A DNA stretch of 64,000 nucleotides from Streptomyces sp. 1222.5 (lineage in GTDB: Bacteria > Actinomycetota > Actinomycetes > Streptomycetales > Streptomycetaceae). The notes below the pieces were generated by a model. The model had not been told where the DNA came from, did not search any database, and saw only the letters and a list, made by a program, of their open reading frames with translations. The translations under genes were made by a program, and so were the position numbers. Shown here in pieces: positions 42,736-50,835 of this stretch. Within the stretch, counting starts at the first letter, position 1. Each line of letters starts with the position of its first letter. The stretch lies in the NCBI RefSeq assembly GCF_900105245.1, contig NZ_FNSZ01000001.1, positions 3,286,001-3,350,000 on the forward strand, read 5' to 3'.

Positions 42736-43651
42736 AGCGGATCCTCGGGTCGAGTACGGCGTAGAGCAGGTCGACGAGCAGGTTGGCGACGAGGAAGACC
42801 AGGACGAGCACGGTCACGAAGCCGACGACCGTCTGGGTGTTCTGCCGCAGGATGCCCTGGTAGAGCTGGTAGCCGACGCCGTGGATGTTGAAGATCCGCT
42901 CGGTGACGATCGCGCCGCCCATCAGCGCGCCGATGTCGAAGCCGATGAAGGTGACCACCGGGATCAGGGAGTTGCGCAGCAGGTGCCGGGTGATGACCCG
43001 GTGCCGGGGCAGGCCCTTGGCGATCGCCGTGCGGACGTAGTCGGCCCGCTTGTTCTCGGCGATGGAGGTACGGGTGAGCCGGGTGACGTAGGCGAGCGAG
43101 ACGGAGGCGAGGACCAGGCCGGGCACGATCAGCTCGTCGAAGCTTGCCGCAGGCGAGACGGAGGGCTTGATCCAGCCCCACTCGACGCCGAGCAGCAGCT
43201 GGAGCAGCAGGCCGGTGACGAAGGTGGGGACGGAGATGACGACGAGGGTCAGGACGAGGACCGAGGTGTCGACGGGCCGGCCGCGCCGCAGTCCGGTCAC
43301 CACGCCGAGGGCGATGCCGACGACGATCTCGAAGAGGATCGCGACGATCGTGAGCCGGATGGTGACCGGGAACGCCGTGGCCATCAGCTCGGTGACCGGC
43401 TGGCCGTTGAACGCCGTCCCGAAGTCCCCGGTGAAGACGTTCCCCATGTAGGTCAGGTACTGCTGCCACAGCGGCTTGTCGAGGCCGAACTCCTTCTTCA
43501 GCTGGGCGGCCGTCGCCGGGTCGCAGGAGCGCTCACCGCACAGCCCGGCGATGGGGTCGCCCATCACGTTCACCATGAGGAAGATCAGCAGGGTGGCCCC
43601 GATGAACACCGGGATCATCTGGAGCAGCCGCCTGGCGACGTAGCGTCCCAT
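42728..43651 (-). CDS. peptide ABC permease, DppB/OppB type
   Basis: The 307-residue permease has six helices. It begins RYVARRLLQMIPVFIGATLLIFLMV and has the inner-membrane coupling motif DYVRTAIAKGLPRHRVITRHLLRNSLIPVV. It ends VDLLYAVLDPRIRYA. The first external loop holds C38 and C43 (LCGERSC), echoing the Cys pair seen in the two BldK-type OppB proteins to the right. The gene starts 4 nt after the binding-protein gene. Confidence 0.92.
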   Translation of the reverse strand: MGRYVARRLLQMIPVFIGATLLIFLMVNVMGDPIAGLCGERSCDPATAAQLKKEFGLDKPLWQQYLTYMGNVFTGDFGTAFNGQPVTELMATAFPVTIRLTIVAILFEIVVGIALGVVTGLRRGRPVDTSVLVLTLVVISVPTFVTGLLLQLLLGVEWGWIKPSVSPAASFDELIVPGLVLASVSLAYVTRLTRTSIAENKRADYVRTAIAKGLPRHRVITRHLLRNSLIPVVTFIGFDIGALMGGAIVTERIFNIHGVGYQLYQGILRQNTQTVVGFVTVLVLVFLVANLLVDLLYAVLDPRIRYA

Positions 43652-43655
43652 GCCG

Positions 43656-45278
43656 TCAGCCGACCTTGATCTCGTTGTAGACCGGCACGCTGAAGGGGTT
43701 CAGGGCCACGTGGGACAGCCGCGCGGAGTAGCCGGCGCTGCCGTTCTGGTACCAGAGCGGGACGGCGGCCATGTTGTCCCGCACCACGCCCTCGGCCTGC
43801 TGGAAGAGCGCGATCGCCTTGGGGGTGTCGCTCTCGGCGTTGGCCTCGTCGACGAGCCGGTCGAACCGCTTGTCGGACCACTTGCCGTCGTTGGAGGAGG
43901 CGCCCGTGTAGTACAGCGGCTGCAGGAAGTTCTGGATCAACGGGTAGTCCATCTGCCAGCCGGCCCGGAAGGGACCGGACATCCTGTGCTGGGTGATCTG
44001 GTTGCGGAAGTCGGCGAAGGTGCCGATCGGGTTGCCGACGCAGGCCGTGTCGTTGCCGAGCGCGTTGTTGATGGAGTTGCACACGGCGTCCACCCACTGC
44101 TTGTGCGAGCCCGAGTCCGCGTTGTAGGTGATCTTCAGCCGGCCGCCGGGGATGCCGCCGCCCTCCTCGATCAGCTGCTTCGCCCGGACCGGGTCGTACT
44201 CGCAGGCGGGGCCGCACAGGCCGGCCTTGAAGCCGCCGTCGACGCCGAGGACCGGGGAGGTCCAGTCGGTGGCCGGGGTGCGGGTGCCGCGGAAGATGGT
44301 CTCGGTGATCTGCTTCCGGTTGATGGCCATCGACAGGCCGGTGCGGACCTTCCGGGCGCCGGCGGTGTTCCACTTCGGGTCGTAGAACGGGAAGGCGAGG
44401 GTCTGCAGGATGCCGGCCGGGGTGTTGATGTAGCGGCCGTCCAGGTCGGTCTCGACGTTCTTGAGCTGGGCGGCGGGCACGTCGTCCACCAGGTCGAGGT
44501 TGCCGGCCAGCACATCGGTGTACGCGGTGCTGGTGTCGGTGTAGACCAGCAGGCTCACGCCGTCGTTGCGGGCACGGTCGGGGCCCGGGTAGGCGTTCCA
44601 CTTCCGCAGGGCCATGGCGGAGCCCTTGGTGTACGACTGGACCTGGTACGGCCCGTTCCCGACCGGCCTGCTCACCCAGGCCGCGTGATCGGTGAAGAAC
44701 GTGCGCGGCAGCGGAGCGAAGGCGACGTAGCCGAGGGTGTCGGGGAAGCTGGAGAACTTCTGGTTGAGCCGGACGGTGAACGTGCGGGGGCCGGTGACCT
44801 TGAGCCCCGACAGGCTGTCGGCGGTCTGGGCGCCGCTGTCGGGGTGGACCTTGTCGTAGCCCTCGATGTAGCCGAAGAAGTAGGCGTTCTTCTGGTTGTT
44901 GCGCAGGCTCGCGCCGTAGTTCCACGCGTCGACGAAGGAGCTCGCGGTGACCGGCTCCCCGTTGCTGAACCGCCAGCCGTCCTTGACGGTGATGCTGAAG
45001 TTCCGCGAGTCGGTGGTGTCGATCCGCTCGGCGAGCATGTCGGTGGCCTTGCCCGTCCTCGGGTCGTACCGCTTGAGGCCGCGGAAGATCATGTCGAGTA
45101 CCTTGCCGCCCTGCACCTCGTTGGTGTTGGCGGGCTCCAGCGGGTTCTGCGGGTCGCCCCAGGAGGAGGTCAGCGTGCCGGGACCGCCGATGCCGCTCGC
45201 GCCGCTTCCGCAGGCGACGGCCAGGAACACCAGGGCGAGCGCGCCGGCGGTCCGCCCCACAGGCCCGGTTCCCCGCAT
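43656..45278 (-). CDS. peptide-binding lipoprotein of the Dpp-type system (SBP family 5)
   Basis: The 540-residue protein has a lipoprotein signal with lipobox VACGS (Cys23). The SBP_bac_5 fold follows: GGKVLDMIFRGLKRYDP, FSITVKDGWRFSNGEPVTASSFVDAWN, GNGPYQVQSY, VRTGLSMAINRKQI and FRAGWQMDYPLIQNFLQPLYYTG. It captures peptides outside the membrane and delivers them to the permeases. It is first in a five-gene operon in the usual SBP-B-C-D-F order. GGAGGAGG lies before the ATG at 45278. I believe it corresponds to SCO5117 of S. coelicolor. Confidence 0.9.
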   Translation of the reverse strand: MRGTGPVGRTAGALALVFLAVACGSGASGIGGPGTLTSSWGDPQNPLEPANTNEVQGGKVLDMIFRGLKRYDPRTGKATDMLAERIDTTDSRNFSITVKDGWRFSNGEPVTASSFVDAWNYGASLRNNQKNAYFFGYIEGYDKVHPDSGAQTADSLSGLKVTGPRTFTVRLNQKFSSFPDTLGYVAFAPLPRTFFTDHAAWVSRPVGNGPYQVQSYTKGSAMALRKWNAYPGPDRARNDGVSLLVYTDTSTAYTDVLAGNLDLVDDVPAAQLKNVETDLDGRYINTPAGILQTLAFPFYDPKWNTAGARKVRTGLSMAINRKQITETIFRGTRTPATDWTSPVLGVDGGFKAGLCGPACEYDPVRAKQLIEEGGGIPGGRLKITYNADSGSHKQWVDAVCNSINNALGNDTACVGNPIGTFADFRNQITQHRMSGPFRAGWQMDYPLIQNFLQPLYYTGASSNDGKWSDKRFDRLVDEANAESDTPKAIALFQQAEGVVRDNMAAVPLWYQNGSAGYSARLSHVALNPFSVPVYNEIKVG

Positions 45279-45785
45279 GGCGTGCCTCCTCCGTGACTAT
45301 TGGTCCATTAACGGTCAATATCACGAATAAGGGACAGAATGGTATGTTCCGATGGGTCGACGGGCCGGAACTCAGCCGGATGCACGCGCGAGGGCCCACT
45401 CCGGGCGGGAAATCGGGCACCCTCGCCGACCGACAGGGGCCACACCCGGTGGATCTTGGTCCGGAAGCGCAATAGATCTTCGGGCAACGATGCCGAAACG
45501 TTGGATTCCGACGCGTCGATGTACGCATTTCGACATACCACCGTCCGTATATCGAACTTCTTGCCCGAATAGTCCAGTTAGTCCGATGTGAAGCACGGAT
45601 TGATTACAGGGCGCTACCCGCGTAGCTACGGAACAGTCAAGCGCGAGCAAAGAAGGTAAATAGACAACCAAGCCGACCGAGAATTTATTGACCTTGAATG
45701 AATTGCGTTGAAAAAGTCCGGCGTAGCCCGTAGGGGAGCGCCCTGCGGAGTCATCTCTGACCCACCCTTGGGCCGCAGGAGCACC
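45279..45785. promoter_or_regulatory. 507-bp divergent region between two peptide importer operons
   Basis: This is one of the most AT-rich regions of the window. TATTG...CAATA (45298-45320) brackets TTGACC on the minus strand just before the Dpp-type binding-protein gene and could be its promoter or operator. On the right, TTGACC near 45690 precedes the OppC start at 45786. TAGTCCAGTTAGTCC near 45570 contains a short direct repeat. I see no gene here. Both operons must be driven from this region. Confidence 0.45.
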
Positions 45786-46814
45786 ATGACCCTCCCAACT
45801 CCATCTACGGCTGTCCCCCTCGAGGTGACCGACGAGTCCGCCGCGAAGTCGATCGCTTCCGGCGACTCGAAGGGCAGCGAGGGGCGTTCTCCGGGACGAC
45901 TTGCCTGGAAGCGCTTCAAGCGCGACCGGACGGGTGTCATATCCGCCTGCATCGTGATCTTCTTCTTCGTGATCGGCATCGCTGCGCCGCTGATCTCGAA
46001 GCTGTACGGCAAGGACCCGTACACCACCTACGCGAGCCAGGACCCGAGCCTGCTCGACGCCTTCTCGTACCCCGCCGGCCCCAACGGCGGCATGAGCTCC
46101 GACTTCTGGTTCGGCATCGAGCCCCAGCTCGGCCGGGACGTCTTCACGTTCCTGCTCTACGCGATCCGGAACTCGCTGGGCATCGCCGCGGCGGCCACGA
46201 TCCTCACCACGGTCGTCGGCGTCGTGGTCGGCGTCACGGCGGGCTACCTCGGCGGCAAGACGGACTACCTCGTCGGCCGGGTCATCGACATCCTGCTGTC
46301 GTTCCCGTCGACCCTGTTCTTCATCGCGTTCATGCCCGTCGTCTACGGCATCTTCGTCAAGCCGGACGACAACATCCCGACCGGACTGGTCGTCCTCTCC
46401 CTGATCGTCGTGCTGTCCGCCTTCGGCTGGGCGTCCATCGCCCGACTGCTGCGAGGCCAGGTACTCGGTCTGCGCGAGCGTGAGTTCGTCGAGGCGGCGA
46501 AGGTCACGGGCGCGTCTCCGATGCGCATCGTGTTCAAGGAGTTGCTGCCCAACCTGTGGACTCCGATCATCATCCAGTCCACGCTCATGCTTCCGGCGTA
46601 CGTGACCGCCGAGGCCGGTCTGGCCTTCCTCGGCGTCGGCGTCACCGACCCCACCCCCGACTGGGGCGTGATGATCGGCCGCGGCGCCACGTTCTACACC
46701 GAGGACATCACCTTCATGCTCTTCCCGGGCCTCGCCATGGTGATCTTCGTCCTCGCCTTCAACCTGCTCGGCGACTCCGTGCGTGACGCACTCGACCCGA
46801 AGTCGAAGCGGTAG
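45786..46814 (+). CDS. BldK-type peptide ABC permease, OppC class (second system)
   Basis: The 342-residue permease has a disordered 40-residue N-terminus and six helices. It contains GRSPGRLAWKRFKRDRTGVISACIVIFFFVIGIAAPLI, the EAA-like motif EAAKVTGASPMRIVFKELLPNLWTPI, and ends LLGDSVRDALDPKSKR. The protein is clearly related to the OppC of the system at 60-61 kb, sharing GRSPG-LxWxRFKRDRTGVISA and LISKLYGKDPYT. AGGAG lies 4 nt before the ATG. A permease as the first gene of the operon is unusual for Opp/Dpp operons but typical of BldK. Confidence 0.92.
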   Translation: MTLPTPSTAVPLEVTDESAAKSIASGDSKGSEGRSPGRLAWKRFKRDRTGVISACIVIFFFVIGIAAPLISKLYGKDPYTTYASQDPSLLDAFSYPAGPNGGMSSDFWFGIEPQLGRDVFTFLLYAIRNSLGIAAAATILTTVVGVVVGVTAGYLGGKTDYLVGRVIDILLSFPSTLFFIAFMPVVYGIFVKPDDNIPTGLVVLSLIVVLSAFGWASIARLLRGQVLGLREREFVEAAKVTGASPMRIVFKELLPNLWTPIIIQSTLMLPAYVTAEAGLAFLGVGVTDPTPDWGVMIGRGATFYTEDITFMLFPGLAMVIFVLAFNLLGDSVRDALDPKSKR

Positions 46815-46894
46815 CAACGCAGTTCCACCCGGCCCGGGGCGGTGACACCCGGCTGGTCCCGTCTGTTCCGATCAACTCTCTAGGCAGGCTCAGC

Positions 46895-48652
46895 ATGTCC
46901 TTTTCTCGTCGAAACTTCCTGATCGCCACCGGTGTGGTGGCCGCCTCCTCCTCGGTGCTGAGCGCCTGCAGCAGTGGCTCGAAGAGCTCCGGCCACGACA
47001 ACGTGCCCTCGGTGAGCGACTCCAAGGCCGTCAACATCCCGGTCGGCACCAAGGCCGACTCGACCGGCCCGGCTCCCGAGGTCAAGGACGCGGTCAAGGG
47101 CGGGACCATCTACTCGCTCGACCAGTTCGACATGGACCACATGGACCCGGCCCAGATCTACGTCTCGACCGAGGGCGCCATCACCGTCCCGATCATGCGT
47201 GGTCTGACCGGCTACAAGCTCGACGAGAAGGGTGGCTGCACCCTCGTCGGTGACGCGGCCACGGACGCCGGCACCATGAAGAACGGCGGCAAGACCTGGT
47301 CGTTCACCATCAAGGACGGCATCAAGTGGGAGGACGGCTCCGACCTCTCCATGGACGACGTCCGCCACACCTTCGAGCGCCTCTTCGCGTCCTTCGTGAC
47401 CGAGGGTCCGCGCTACGTCCAGCAGTGGCTGGTCGGCGGCGACAAGTACAAGGGCCCGTACAGCGGCAAGGAGCTCGACTCGATCGAGGTCTCCGGCAAG
47501 ACGATCACCTTCCACCTCACCGAAGCGCGCGCCGACTTCAACTACACCCTGGCGATGCGCGGCTACTCCCTGGTGCCCAAGAAGCACGACACCAAGGAGA
47601 AGTACGACAAGCGCCCGTTCTCCTGCGGCCCGTACAAGATCGGTGACCGCAAGATCGGCAAGTCGCTGACCTACGTGCGCAACGACCACTGGGACGCGAA
47701 GACGGACCCGATCCGCAACGCCTACCCGGACAAGTACGTCTTCCAGTTCGGCTTCGAGCTGATCGCCTCCACCGACCGGTACATGGCGGACAAGGGCAAC
47801 GACCAGTACACGATGTCGATCTTCAACGAGGTCGCCCCGGAGCGCATCGCGCAGGTCCTCACCAACGCGAAGCTCAAGGAGCGCGTCCTCACCCAGGTCG
47901 ACACGGTCACGTACTACTGGCCGATCAACATGACCCGCATCAAGGACGTCAAGGTCCGCCAGGCCATCAACTGGGCGTGGCCGCACCAGCAGCTGCAGAC
48001 CATCCGCGGCGGCAAGGCGTCCAGCGAGCTGGCCACCACCATCCTCAGCCCCGTGACCCCGGGTTACGAGAAGTTCGACCTCTACGGCACGGACAAGAAG
48101 CCCGGTGGCGACCCGGTCAAGGCCAAGGCCCTGCTGAAGGAGGCCGGCAAGGTCGGCCAGAAGCTGGTCATCGCCTACCAGCACTCCGACAACGCGGTGA
48201 AGTCCGCCGTCGCGATCAAGAACGCCCTCGAGGCCGCCGGCTTCCAGGTCGTCAACAAGCAGGTCGACAAGTCGACCTTCTACACGCAGATCGGCAAGGT
48301 CGACAACGACTTCGACCTGTTCGCGGCCGGCTGGAGCCCGGACTGGCCGAACGGCTACTCGGTCTTCTACCCCTGCTGGAGCGGCAAGAACATCGGCGAC
48401 GGCCGCAGCAACTACGCCCAGCTGAACGACCCGAGCGTCAACAAGGCGATCGACGCCGCGTCGAAGATCGCCGACCCGGACAAGGCCAACAAGGCCTGGG
48501 GCAACGTCGACCGCCAGATCATGGAGCTGGCGGCGGTCGTCCCGGACTACCACTCCATCCGTAACTGGATGTACGGGTCGAAGGTCGGCAACGTCGTGTT
48601 CGACGCCGGCAACACCTGCATCGCGCTCTCCAAGCTCTACGCCAAGAAGTAA
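46895..48652 (+). CDS. BldK-type peptide-binding lipoprotein with Tat signal (second system)
   Basis: The 585-residue SBP family 5 protein has signal SFSRRNFLIATGVV with a twin-arginine consensus (S-R-R-N-F-L, Arg5/Arg6) and lipobox LSAC (Cys25). It therefore appears to be a Tat-exported lipoprotein. The mature part shows GGTIYSLDQFDMDHMDPAQIY, WSFTIKDGIKWEDGSDLSMDDVRHTFERLFASF, CGPYKIGD and FAAGWSPDWPNGYSVFYPCWSG. The other two binding proteins in the window have ordinary Sec lipoprotein signals. A strong hairpin follows the stop codon. Confidence 0.9.
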   Translation: MSFSRRNFLIATGVVAASSSVLSACSSGSKSSGHDNVPSVSDSKAVNIPVGTKADSTGPAPEVKDAVKGGTIYSLDQFDMDHMDPAQIYVSTEGAITVPIMRGLTGYKLDEKGGCTLVGDAATDAGTMKNGGKTWSFTIKDGIKWEDGSDLSMDDVRHTFERLFASFVTEGPRYVQQWLVGGDKYKGPYSGKELDSIEVSGKTITFHLTEARADFNYTLAMRGYSLVPKKHDTKEKYDKRPFSCGPYKIGDRKIGKSLTYVRNDHWDAKTDPIRNAYPDKYVFQFGFELIASTDRYMADKGNDQYTMSIFNEVAPERIAQVLTNAKLKERVLTQVDTVTYYWPINMTRIKDVKVRQAINWAWPHQQLQTIRGGKASSELATTILSPVTPGYEKFDLYGTDKKPGGDPVKAKALLKEAGKVGQKLVIAYQHSDNAVKSAVAIKNALEAAGFQVVNKQVDKSTFYTQIGKVDNDFDLFAAGWSPDWPNGYSVFYPCWSGKNIGDGRSNYAQLNDPSVNKAIDAASKIADPDKANKAWGNVDRQIMELAAVVPDYHSIRNWMYGSKVGNVVFDAGNTCIALSKLYAKK

Positions 48653-48667
48653 GAGCGCACGACCCCT

Positions 48668-48694
48668 GGGGGCGGCCATGACCTGGCCGCCCCC
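48668..48694 (+). terminator. intercistronic hairpin after the Tat-signal SBP gene
   Basis: A perfect 11-bp stem (GGGGGCGGCCA and its complement, 5-nt loop) begins 15 nt after the SBP stop and lies before the OppB gene. It lacks a T-run. It may act as a partial terminator or a 3' stabiliser, raising binding-protein expression over the membrane parts. An unrelated hairpin occupies the same place in the other BldK-type operon. Confidence 0.6.
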
Positions 48695-48747
48695 TCCGGC
48701 CCACCCCTCACCCCGGCGACGGCGCCCCGTCCGGAAAGTCACGCCCC

Positions 48748-49728
48748 ATGTTCCGCTTCCTTGTCCGCCGAGTCCTCGGCGCGCTGGTCATCCTGTTGAT
48801 CATCAGCGCAGTCACCTTCTGGCTCTTCTACGCCATCCCGCGTGACCCCGCCATGATGTCCTGCGGCAAGAACTGCACGCCTGACATGCTCAAGCAGGTG
48901 CGGCACAACCTGGGCATCGACCACCCGGTCCCGGTCCAGTACTGGTACTGGCTGAAGGGCATCTTCGTCGGACGCAGCTACGGCGACTTCGGCGACTGCA
49001 GCGCGCCGTGCCTCGGCTACTCGTTCGCCAACCGCGAGCCCGTCCTCGGCACGATCCTGGACCGGCTTCCGCTGACGCTCTCCCTCGCCTTCGGCGCGGC
49101 CGTGGTCTTCCTCGTCTTCGGCGTCGGCGCCGGCATGATCGCCGCCCTCAAGCAGGGCAAGTGGCAGGACAAGGCGGCCAGCTCCGCCTCGCTGGTCGGC
49201 TCCTCGCTGCAGATCTACTTCGTCGGGTACATCGCGATGTACTTCCTCGTGTTCAAGCTCGGCATCCTCGACAACCCGTCGTACACGCCGATCACCGAGG
49301 ACCCGGCGTCGTGGGCCTCCGGCCTGCTGCTGCCGTGGCTGGTCCTCGCGATCATCTTCACCGCGAACTACACGCGTATGGCCCGCTCCCAGCTCGTGGA
49401 GCAGCTCACCGAGGACTACGTCCGCACGGCCCGCGCCAAGGGTCTCTCCCGCCGCAACGTCTTCTTCCGCTTCGCCTGGCGTGGCGCGATGGGCCCGATC
49501 GTCACCATCTTCGGTGTCGACCTGGGCACCCTGATCGGCGGCGCGATCATCACCGAGTCCGTCTTCAGCCTCCAGGGCGTGGGCCGGCTCGCGCTCGACG
49601 CCGTGAACAAGAGCGACCTGCCCATGGTGCTCGGCGTCACCCTCCTGTCGGCCGGCGCGATCGTGATCTTCAACATCATCGTGGACGCCGTCTACGCCCT
49701 CATCGACCCGCGGATCCGGCTCGCCTGA
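48748..49728 (+). CDS. BldK-type peptide ABC permease, OppB class (second system)
   Basis: The 326-residue permease starts MFRFLVRRVLGALVILLIISAVTFWLFYAIPRDPA and has the EAA-like motif [30 protein letters not shown]. It ends VDAVYALIDPRIRLA. The large first external loop contains four Cys at 39, 43, 84 and 88 (SCGKNC and DCSAPC). The paralogue at 57-58 kb has Cys at the same four positions. This may be a disulfide or metal-binding feature of this sub-family. Confidence 0.92.
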   Translation: MFRFLVRRVLGALVILLIISAVTFWLFYAIPRDPAMMSCGKNCTPDMLKQVRHNLGIDHPVPVQYWYWLKGIFVGRSYGDFGDCSAPCLGYSFANREPVLGTILDRLPLTLSLAFGAAVVFLVFGVGAGMIAALKQGKWQDKAASSASLVGSSLQIYFVGYIAMYFLVFKLGILDNPSYTPITEDPASWASGLLLPWLVLAIIFTANYTRMARSQLVEQLTEDYVRTARAKGLSRRNVFFRFAWRGAMGPIVTIFGVDLGTLIGGAIITESVFSLQGVGRLALDAVNKSDLPMVLGVTLLSAGAIVIFNIIVDAVYALIDPRIRLA

Positions 49729-49774
49729 CCTCCGCCGCACCCCCTACCCCTCGCATCACCCCAGGAGCGTCCCC

Positions 49775-50812
49775 GTGACGAGCACCGATCAGCAGCCGTT
49801 CCTCTCCATCAGGGACCTCAAGGTCCACTTCTCCACCGAGGACGGCATCGTCAAGGCCGTCGACGGGCTCAGCTTCGACCTGATCAAGGGCAAGACCCTC
49901 GGCATCGTGGGTGAGTCGGGCTCGGGCAAGTCCGTGACGAACCTGACGATCCTGGGCCTGCACGACCGCGACCGCACCGCCATCGAGGGCGAGATCCTCC
50001 TCGACGGCAAGGAGCTGCTCACGGCCACCGAGAAGGAGCTGGAGCGGCTCCGCGGCAACAAGATGTCCATGATCTTCCAGGACGCGCTGGCCTCGCTGTC
50101 GCCGTACCACACCATCGGTACGCAGATCGGCGAGACCTACCGCAAGCACACGGGCTGCTCCAGGTCCGAGGCCCGCAAGCGCGCGATCGAGATGCTGCGC
50201 CGGGTCGGCATCCCGCAGCCGGACATGCGGGTCGACGACTACCCGCACCAGTTCTCCGGCGGTATGCGCCAGCGCGCGATGATCGCGATGGCGCTGGTGT
50301 GCGACCCCGAGCTGCTGATCGCGGACGAGCCGACGACCGCGCTGGACGTGACCGTGCAGGCCCAGATCATGGACCTGCTCAAGGACCTCCAGCAGGAGTT
50401 CGGCACCGCCATCATCTTCATCACCCACGACCTCGGCGTCATCGCCGACATCGCGGACGACGTCCTGGTGATGTACGGCGGCCGGTGCGTGGAGCGCGGC
50501 ACGAAGAAGGAGGTGCTGGGCGACCCGCAGCACCCCTACACGGTGGGCCTGCTCAACTCGATGCCCAGCCTGAACGGGTCGGTGGACGTCCCGCTGACGC
50601 CCATCCCGGGCTCGCCGCCCTCGCTGCTCAACCCGCCGACCGGTTGCCGCTTCCACCCTCGCTGCGCCTTCGCGGAGAAGGTGGAGGGCGGTCTGTGCTC
50701 CACCGAGCGCCCCCTGCTCGAGGTCCTGGAGGGCCGTGGCTCCGCGTGCCACCTCACGCCGGAGCAGAAGCAGGAACTCTTCGCCGACTTCGCCGCGACC
50801 CCGCACAACTGA
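49775..50812 (+). CDS. BldK-type peptide ABC ATPase, OppD class (second system)
   Basis: The 345-residue ATPase has Walker [28 protein letters not shown], signature [16 protein letters not shown], Walker [14 protein letters not shown]-loop [10 protein letters not shown] and C-terminal [18 protein letters not shown]. The start is GTG at 49775 with AGGAG upstream. The part from [12 protein letters not shown] through the Walker B helices (50237-50403) is nearly identical at DNA level to the gene at 56-57 kb. Confidence 0.92.
   Translation: MTSTDQQPFLSIRDLKVHFSTEDGIVKAVDGLSFDLIKGKTLGIVGESGSGKSVTNLTILGLHDRDRTAIEGEILLDGKELLTATEKELERLRGNKMSMIFQDALASLSPYHTIGTQIGETYRKHTGCSRSEARKRAIEMLRRVGIPQPDMRVDDYPHQFSGGMRQRAMIAMALVCDPELLIADEPTTALDVTVQAQIMDLLKDLQQEFGTAIIFITHDLGVIADIADDVLVMYGGRCVERGTKKEVLGDPQHPYTVGLLNSMPSLNGSVDVPLTPIPGSPPSLLNPPTGCRFHPRCAFAEKVEGGLCSTERPLLEVLEGRGSACHLTPEQKQELFADFAATPHN
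50237..50403 (+). repeat. 167-bp segment near-identical to 56681-56847 (inverted)
   Basis: Comparing by eye with the reverse complement of 56681-56847, I find 4 mismatches in 167 bp, including long mismatch-free stretches across synonymous sites. It lies in the signature/Walker B region of the OppD-type ATPase gene. Confidence 0.85.
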
Positions 50813-50835
50813 CGGACTGACGGGACTTCACGATC

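Noticed and set aside
45293..45591. Several 60-79 codon frames in the Dpp/second-importer intergenic region
   Set aside because: The region is AT-richer than its neighbours, the frames overlap each other on both strands, and none has a ribosome-binding site or recognisable protein features.
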